Assembly: GCA_016717205.1 (NCBI GenBank)
Contig: JADKGC010000005.1
Coordinates: 62,001 to 126,000 of the forward strand
Direction: 5' to 3'
From: Candidatus Flexifilum breve
Lineage (GTDB): Bacteria > Chloroflexota > Anaerolineae > Aggregatilineales > Phototrophicaceae
DNA: 64,000 nucleotides
Both the position numbers and the translations under genes were made by a program. Positions within the stretch are counted from its first letter, which is position 1; each line of letters starts with the position of its first letter. The notes under the pieces were generated by a model. The model was given only the letters and a program-made list of their open reading frames with translations. It had not been told where the DNA came from and did no database searches. This document shows positions 60,007 through 64,000 of the stretch, one piece after another.

Positions 60007-60414
60007 CTAAAGCTGGTCAATTAGGTGAAGCAGAATGGCGAGGGTGAGCGGATCGGTTGGACGCTGGTCGATCTGGTGGACGATAGCGGTGAGCGCGGCG
60101 CGGCTGTCGGCGTAGAGCGTGTACAAGCTGTCGCTGTACGGCAGCATCCACGTGCCAGCCGGGATCCGTTTGCCGGTTCGTCCCCGTAAGCGGAACGGCA
60201 GCGGCGGGCGCTCCGGGAAGATCCAGCCCGTTGGGAACACGAGCGGTTCGACGCGCTCGACGGCTTCGAGCGTCCAATCCGCATAGAGCAAGCGCCCACT
60301 GTGATACGCCAGATAGGCGCGCTGCAGCGAGATCTGGCCGAACACTCCGAAGGGTCGCTGGACGACTTTGAGCAGGATGACCGGCTGCCAATCGAGGTGC
60401 GTAAGCGTGGTCAT
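60007..60414 (-). CDS. Hypothetical protein of the PRTRC-like operon
   Basis: A 135-residue protein with mixed beta strands (PVILLKVVQRPFGVFGQISL, LLYADWTLEAVERVEPLVF) and a short helical end. Its start overlaps the stop of the 78-residue gene (ATGA). No JAB metalloprotease motif is present, so it does not look like PRTRC protein A. Function is unknown. Confidence 0.45.
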   Translation of the reverse strand: MTTLTHLDWQPVILLKVVQRPFGVFGQISLQRAYLAYHSGRLLYADWTLEAVERVEPLVFPTGWIFPERPPLPFRLRGRTGKRIPAGTWMLPYSDSLYTLYADSRAALTAIVHQIDQRPTDPLTLAILLHLIDQL

Positions 60415-60647
60415 GGCACCGCCTCGAACCAGATGCCGCTGAAGCGGGCAACTTCGCCATTATCGAGGAAGCGCGCATAGAACGTGTGGATCCCCCGGCT
60501 ATAGGGGCGCACGTTGTCACACAGCGGGTAGTGGCTGACGATGCACTTGCGGCGCGGGTCAACGGTGCTCAAGCCGACGATATAACCCATTGCGCCGGGC
60601 GGCGGTAGCTTCGAGCGATGGATGTTCTGCCGTTTGCAGTGCAGCAT
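60411..60647 (-). CDS. Small hypothetical protein of the PRTRC-like operon
   Basis: A 78-residue protein with beta-rich segments (CIVSHYPLCDNVRPYSRGIH, FLDNGEVARFSGIWFEAVP). Its start touches the stop of the E1-like gene and its stop overlaps the next start. No family was recognised. Confidence 0.4.
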   Translation of the reverse strand: MLHCKRQNIHRSKLPPPGAMGYIVGLSTVDPRRKCIVSHYPLCDNVRPYSRGIHTFYARFLDNGEVARFSGIWFEAVP

Positions 60648-61435
60648 CAGACCACCTCGGACAGATACGGCAGCAATTCATCGCGGCAAATGGGCAGACT
60701 GCGAACGCTCATCCCGTCCAGACTGACGAAGCTGGCGAACGTGCGGATCGGTTGGCAGCGCAACAGCGCAGCCGTATACTGGCCGACGACGCACGCCATC
60801 CAGTCGTTGACGAGCGTGTCTTGCTCACCACGTAGGACAAGTTCAGCGCACGAAAGTGCAGGCTGTGGCTCGGGTGCAGGGGATTCCGGTTCCAGTAGCG
60901 CCGGGAACAGCAGCCCCTCTTTTGGCAGGTAAGCGTATTTGCCATCCTTCCCGTCGAGATAGCGCCGCATCTGGTCGGCATCGCTCGTGTTGCCGATGAC
61001 GACCTGACCACCATCGCGGTAGTTGCCCGCACCAATCAGGATACCCTTTGTCTGATGCAATTCGCGCCGCGCCGCATGGTTATCGACGCAGCTGAGAATG
61101 AGCTGCGAGCCATAGCGATCCAGATGCTTATCGGCGTTCACTGGCTCGATAATCCAACGGATGTCCAAGCCGAGGGCTAGGTTGAGCCGCTTGCCGACCA
61201 CTTCGGCTTTCGGCAGCTTGAGCGCCGCATCCGCCGCGGTGAACAACTGCCGTCCAACGTTCTTCTCCTCGACCACATCCGGATCGATAAGCACCAGCTT
61301 GGGCGTGTGCAGCCGCGCGCGGCGCATGTCATAGAGCAACCGCGCGACAATCCGGGCGACCTGTGCCCCCGTTCCACCACAACCGACAATGACGATGGAC
61401 TGAATGTGGGTATTTGGGTCGAAAACGTTCATCAT
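60647..61435 (-). CDS. PRTRC-type ThiF/E1-like adenylyltransferase
   Basis: A 262-residue E1-like protein: Rossmann nucleotide-binding loop IVIVGCGGTGAQVARIVARL, then VLIDPDVVEEKNVGRQLF and ILSCVDNHAARRE as in ThiF/MoeB/UBA1 enzymes. A later cysteine in ALSCAELVLRGEQDTLVND is a candidate thioester site. PRTRC-type ThiF proteins occur with E2-like and ubiquitin-like proteins on plasmids. Its start overlaps the E2-like gene (ATGA). It would adenylate the C-terminus of the ubiquitin-like protein encoded at 63180. Confidence 0.85.
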   Translation of the reverse strand: MMNVFDPNTHIQSIVIVGCGGTGAQVARIVARLLYDMRRARLHTPKLVLIDPDVVEEKNVGRQLFTAADAALKLPKAEVVGKRLNLALGLDIRWIIEPVNADKHLDRYGSQLILSCVDNHAARRELHQTKGILIGAGNYRDGGQVVIGNTSDADQMRRYLDGKDGKYAYLPKEGLLFPALLEPESPAPEPQPALSCAELVLRGEQDTLVNDWMACVVGQYTAALLRCQPIRTFASFVSLDGMSVRSLPICRDELLPYLSEVV

Positions 61436-62136
61436 TGCGCATCTCCGAGCACTTGGGCCAGCGACTTTTTCACGGGCAGCAGATCGCCCGTTGGGTAGCG
61501 GGTCGCCTTCTTTCCCTCCAATTCGATGAGCAGCTTGCGGATGTCCTGCGGCTGCCGCTTGCTCTTGCCGCCAACGGCGTGATCGCCGAACGCTGATCCC
61601 AAGAGCATCATCCAGTCATTCGCCAGTGAGGAACCACGCAGCGCCGCGTCCTCGACGCGCGGTACCGTCCCCCAGCAGATGGAGCCTGAGCTGAATACAT
61701 TCGGGATCGGGGCGTGAAACAGCGGGATATCGAGGTTCTCCGGGCGGCGCTTAACCGCGAATACGCCGTACTGCGGCGCTTTGTCGTCCGTCGTTACCCG
61801 GATCAGGATCAGGCCGGGGAGCGGCACGCGCAGCGCCGTCTCCGAGCCATCGAGGAAGAGGCCCGTTTTGTGTGGTGGGCGGTAATCGACGACCGTGCGC
61901 TTCACGCCATCCTGCCGCACAAGCAGCGTGTTCCCGGTGAGCAATCCCGTATCAAACGTGACTTTTGCCGCCAGCGCCAGCGCGATCTGCGCCGGGTCCA
62001 CCGGGTATTCCGTGGCCAGTTCTCCTTCCTGCTTACGCAGCATCACGCCGTAACTGTAAAACGACAGAATCAGCGACGGCGGTTCCGTCAGCGCTGCTGA
62101 GAGGGCTTGTCCAGCATAGTCGGGTGTTCCGTTCAT
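61432..62136 (-). CDS. PRTRC protein B (E2-like)
   Basis: A 234-residue protein from ATG 62136. The layout matches PRTRC protein B: a beta-rich N-terminus, VVDYRPPHKTGLFLDG, LRVPLPGLILI, FAVKRRPENLDIPLFHAP and NVFSSGSICWGTVP. The cysteine in the last motif (Cys154) corresponds to the catalytic Cys proposed for prokaryotic E2-like families. It would accept the ubiquitin-like protein from the ThiF/E1 protein. Its 5' end overlaps the upstream gene by 104 bases, which is unusually long. Confidence 0.75.
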   Translation of the reverse strand: MNGTPDYAGQALSAALTEPPSLILSFYSYGVMLRKQEGELATEYPVDPAQIALALAAKVTFDTGLLTGNTLLVRQDGVKRTVVDYRPPHKTGLFLDGSETALRVPLPGLILIRVTTDDKAPQYGVFAVKRRPENLDIPLFHAPIPNVFSSGSICWGTVPRVEDAALRGSSLANDWMMLLGSAFGDHAVGGKSKRQPQDIRKLLIELEGKKATRYPTGDLLPVKKSLAQVLGDAQ

Positions 62137-62917
62137 TGAGCTTGCCTTTCTGCTTGAGTTCACGATACAGGTGCGCGACATTGCGCTCCAGTGCCGCCTG
62201 CAGGTCGGGCGACTGTTTGAGATGGTCGATGCCCGCCTGCACATCACGCAGGATGCCGTCCGCCTCTTCTATCAGTTCGATGGCGAAGGCGACATCTTCG
62301 GCTGACCACGAGAGCGGCGGGATTTCGGATAAGGCTTCGTCGGTGTAGTCGATCAGGCTGTTGCCCGTGCAGGCGAATAGCCACGCGAACGTCCAACCGA
62401 CCTGTCGCAGTGCTAGATCCGTCTGCTCAAGCAGGCTGGCGGCGATGGCGTGTCCGGCGGGATATACGCACTCCGGCACATCGACGCTGTACACTTCGCC
62501 ATCCGGAACGTCGATGCCAAACGGCGCGAGCAGCGGCAGTAGATCGCTGTGGACGTTGTAGAACTCAGGGTCTTCAAGATCCACACCGACCGCGTGCAGC
62601 GGGATGCCCCAACCAATCGCTTCCAGATCGTCAAGCGGGATCCCTTTGGCGGAAATTGCCGTACACACTAGGCGCTCCAGCGCCTGATACGATGCACCTG
62701 CTCGGAGTTGCTCGACCGCTTCGGCGTAGATGTCGGGGAATGCATTGCGCGTGACCTGCAAAGCGATGTGGAGCGGATCGGCGTCGTAGTCGATCGCCTC
62801 TTCGTCGAAGGTATTCCAGAACGGATCGAAGGCGGCGACTGCCGAGGCCAACAGTAGCAGCGGATCCGCCGTTAGCGCGACTGCCAATTGATCAAACAGA
62901 CTGGTCAACGACTTCAT
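62033..62917 (-). CDS. Hypothetical protein of the PRTRC-like operon
   Basis: A 294-residue acidic protein with a mostly helical N-terminal half, a segment with LEAIGWGIPLHAVGVDLEDP and LLPLLAPFGIDVP, and a helical end (GIDHLKQSPDLQAALERNV). It could correspond to PRTRC protein F by position and size, but this was not confirmed from sequence. Its last 34 codons overlap the E2-like gene in another frame. Either this is a true overlap or the stop has been shifted by a small indel. Confidence 0.5.
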   Translation of the reverse strand: MKSLTSLFDQLAVALTADPLLLLASAVAAFDPFWNTFDEEAIDYDADPLHIALQVTRNAFPDIYAEAVEQLRAGASYQALERLVCTAISAKGIPLDDLEAIGWGIPLHAVGVDLEDPEFYNVHSDLLPLLAPFGIDVPDGEVYSVDVPECVYPAGHAIAASLLEQTDLALRQVGWTFAWLFACTGNSLIDYTDEALSEIPPLSWSAEDVAFAIELIEEADGILRDVQAGIDHLKQSPDLQAALERNVAHLYRELKQKGKLNERNTRLCWTSPLSSADGTAVADSVVLQLRRDAA

Positions 62918-63174
62918 AGGCCAAATTCCCCGATGCTGATCGCGAGCAGCGGGATCGGCGTAAGGTTGGCTAGACTGCGCGTTGCCGCAGTGCAGCGTCC
63001 GGTATAGGCGACGATTTCCGTCACCGCTTCGATGAGTTGCGGACGGGGAACACGGGCGGTACCGGAAAGGAGTTGAGGCTGCTCGCGCAGCAGTCTCATC
63101 CCTTTCAAGTCGAGCGGTGGAACGGACACGAGGCAGCTACGCAGCTCGTCCAAGCCGAAGGGAACGGCACTCAT
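62914..63174 (-). CDS. Small hypothetical protein of the PRTRC-like operon
   Basis: An 86-residue protein (FGLDELRSCLVSVPPLDLKG, then PRPQLIEAVTEIVAYTGRC). It overlaps the next gene by 4 bases and follows the ubiquitin-like gene by 5. No family was recognised. Confidence 0.45.
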   Translation of the reverse strand: MSAVPFGLDELRSCLVSVPPLDLKGMRLLREQPQLLSGTARVPRPQLIEAVTEIVAYTGRCTAATRSLANLTPIPLLAISIGEFGL

Positions 63175-63179
63175 CGCTG

Positions 63180-63395
63180 TCAGCCTTTGCGGCCCGGTTG
63201 GGGCAGGAATTCGACCACGCGCAGCCCGTTCTCGTCGCGCTCACGCAATGTCGCGTTGGCGATTTCCGGGTAGCTCGTTTTGAGCAAGTCGCGTACCTGC
63301 TCATTGCTCATGCCGGACAGGGACGGATCTTCGACGACGCGGGTCGCGCCAATCTTGAACAAACGGGTCAGTTGAGTCGGGTTCTGGTCAGTCAT
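63180..63395 (-). CDS. PRTRC protein C (ubiquitin-like)
   Basis: A 71-residue protein matching PRTRC protein C: an N-terminal strand (TRLFKIGATRVVEDPSLSGM), a central helix (SNEQVRDLLKTSYPEIANA), strands through LRERDENGLRVVEFLPQ, and a C-terminus GRKG. This family adopts the beta-grasp ubiquitin fold. A terminal glycine is present, as needed for E1 activation, though only one rather than a Gly-Gly. E1-like and E2-like partners are downstream in the same operon. Confidence 0.8.
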   Translation of the reverse strand: MTDQNPTQLTRLFKIGATRVVEDPSLSGMSNEQVRDLLKTSYPEIANATLRERDENGLRVVEFLPQPGRKG

Positions 63396-63424
63396 GGTGA
63401 AGATTTCCTTTCGAGATAAGGGAA

Positions 63425-64000
63425 TTACAGAAGCGCGGATTGTTCGGCGGCACCGTTCGTGCCGTGATGCCCGTTGCTGGAGATGACTGGAGGCTGCGGC
63501 ACTTCGAGCGTGAGCGCATCCTCGTCATCATCAAGTTCATCCGGCGGTGGCGCAAAGTCCACTTCAGCAGCCTCGCCCGTCTGCACGAAGTCGGTGAGGG
63601 CAAACAGCGACAAATCCCGCTCGGTCAGGTGCTTCATCTTCTTTGCCAGCGCGTACACATCGTCGATGCGGATCGGCGACTCGCCGTCCCACAATTTCCC
63701 GTCAATCAGCTTCCCGGCGATCAGCACCGCCTGACGATACGCTGCCGCGTCGGTTTCGCCGCCGGTGATCTTGAGGTGGCTGATCTTGACCGCCTTCTTA
63801 CCTTTCTTGAGCGGAATGTCGACGGTCGGTTCGCTCGGCGGCGCGGGCGGCTCCACCTGCTTGCGCGGTTGTGATTTGGGCGGCGGTTGCGTCTCCGGGA
63901 TGATGGGCGGATCGGTTTCGATGGCGGCGAAGGCAATAAGTGCATCGGCAATAACTTCGGTCAGATCAGCGATGCGCTCGTAGGTGAACTGATGCACGCG
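63425..64000 (-). CDS. Hypothetical protein of the PRTRC-like operon (cut by right edge)
   Basis: The frame is open to the right edge, so the true start is probably outside the window (a GTG at 63997 is the first possible start). It has a proline-rich linker, KKGKKAVKISHLKITGGETD, a helical AAYRQAVLIAGKLIDGKLWD segment and an acidic tail. It lies directly upstream of the ubiquitin-like gene. It may correspond to another PRTRC component but was not recognised. Confidence 0.5.
   Translation of the reverse strand, partial: RVHQFTYERIADLTEVIADALIAFAAIETDPPIIPETQPPPKSQPRKQVEPPAPPSEPTVDIPLKKGKKAVKISHLKITGGETDAAAYRQAVLIAGKLIDGKLWDGESPIRIDDVYALAKKMKHLTERDLSLFALTDFVQTGEAAEVDFAPPPDELDDDEDALTLEVPQPPVISSNGHHGTNGAAEQSALL

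Noticed and set aside
1..64000. rRNA or tRNA genes
   Set aside because: No cloverleaf with a CCA-compatible acceptor or conserved rRNA stretch was recognised in the intergenic regions; the hairpins found do not form tRNA folds.

Overview
The window looks like part of a large mobilisable plasmid or integrative element from a bacterium, probably Chloroflexota. The phylum is an inference: a GC-rich, codon-biased backbone, a surface protein with a Thr/Pro-rich stalk, and FGE-fold, SH3b and PPC-repeat proteins all fit. No rRNA, tRNA or chromosomal housekeeping operon was seen. Both ends are cut: a primase gene runs off the left edge and a gene of unknown function off the right.

Backbone (GC-rich). 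1-4.5 kb, minus strand: an HU-like protein, ribbon-helix-helix (RHH) protein, relaxase 1 and primase operon, then a ParM/ParR-like segregation operon. 4.6-10 kb, plus strand: a VirB4-like remnant, a catalytically degenerate topoisomerase IA relative and a set of acidic proteins. 10-13.5 kb, minus strand: RHH, relaxase 2, small membrane protein, VirD4-type coupling protein and a second HU-like protein. 27.4-33.3 kb: SSB, membrane protein, zinc finger, relaxase 3, RHH, PrimPol/DUF3987 replication protein and a third HU-like protein. 56.3-58.8 kb: a large serine recombinase with two small partners. 59.3-64 kb, minus strand: a PRTRC-like operon encoding a ubiquitin-like protein, an E2-like protein and a ThiF/E1-like protein. 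Most backbone genes overlap their neighbours by 4 bases, so they are probably translated as coupled units.

Cargo (more AT-rich or mosaic) is mostly anti-phage. Island 1 (14-27.4 kb): a HEPN-DUF499 ATPase, DUF1156 methyltransferase and SNF2-DUF3883 helicase system with a DUF433/DUF5615 toxin-antitoxin pair inside its operon, followed by a short prokaryotic Argonaute with APAZ and HNH partners. The HNH and APAZ parts are split by an apparent one-base frameshift. Island 2 (33.3-36.9 kb): a TIR-transmembrane-SH3b-FGE receptor-like protein coupled to a secreted PPC-repeat protein. Island 3 (38.2-56 kb): a PLD-helicase plus an Eco57I-type methyltransferase, then accessory genes each preceded by a copy of the methyltransferase 3' tail, then a TIR-NACHT-FGE gene broken by IS3-family elements and a membrane protein gene broken by an IS5-family element.

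Regulatory and structural DNA. Long intergenic spaces carry dense series of perfect inverted repeats, three of them beside the relaxase modules (candidate oriT or centromere DNA). Two operons 23 kb apart share the same hairpin leader. A convergent GTGAC/GTCAC array separates the primase from the third HU-like gene. Assignments rest on motif and context recognition only; no database search was run.
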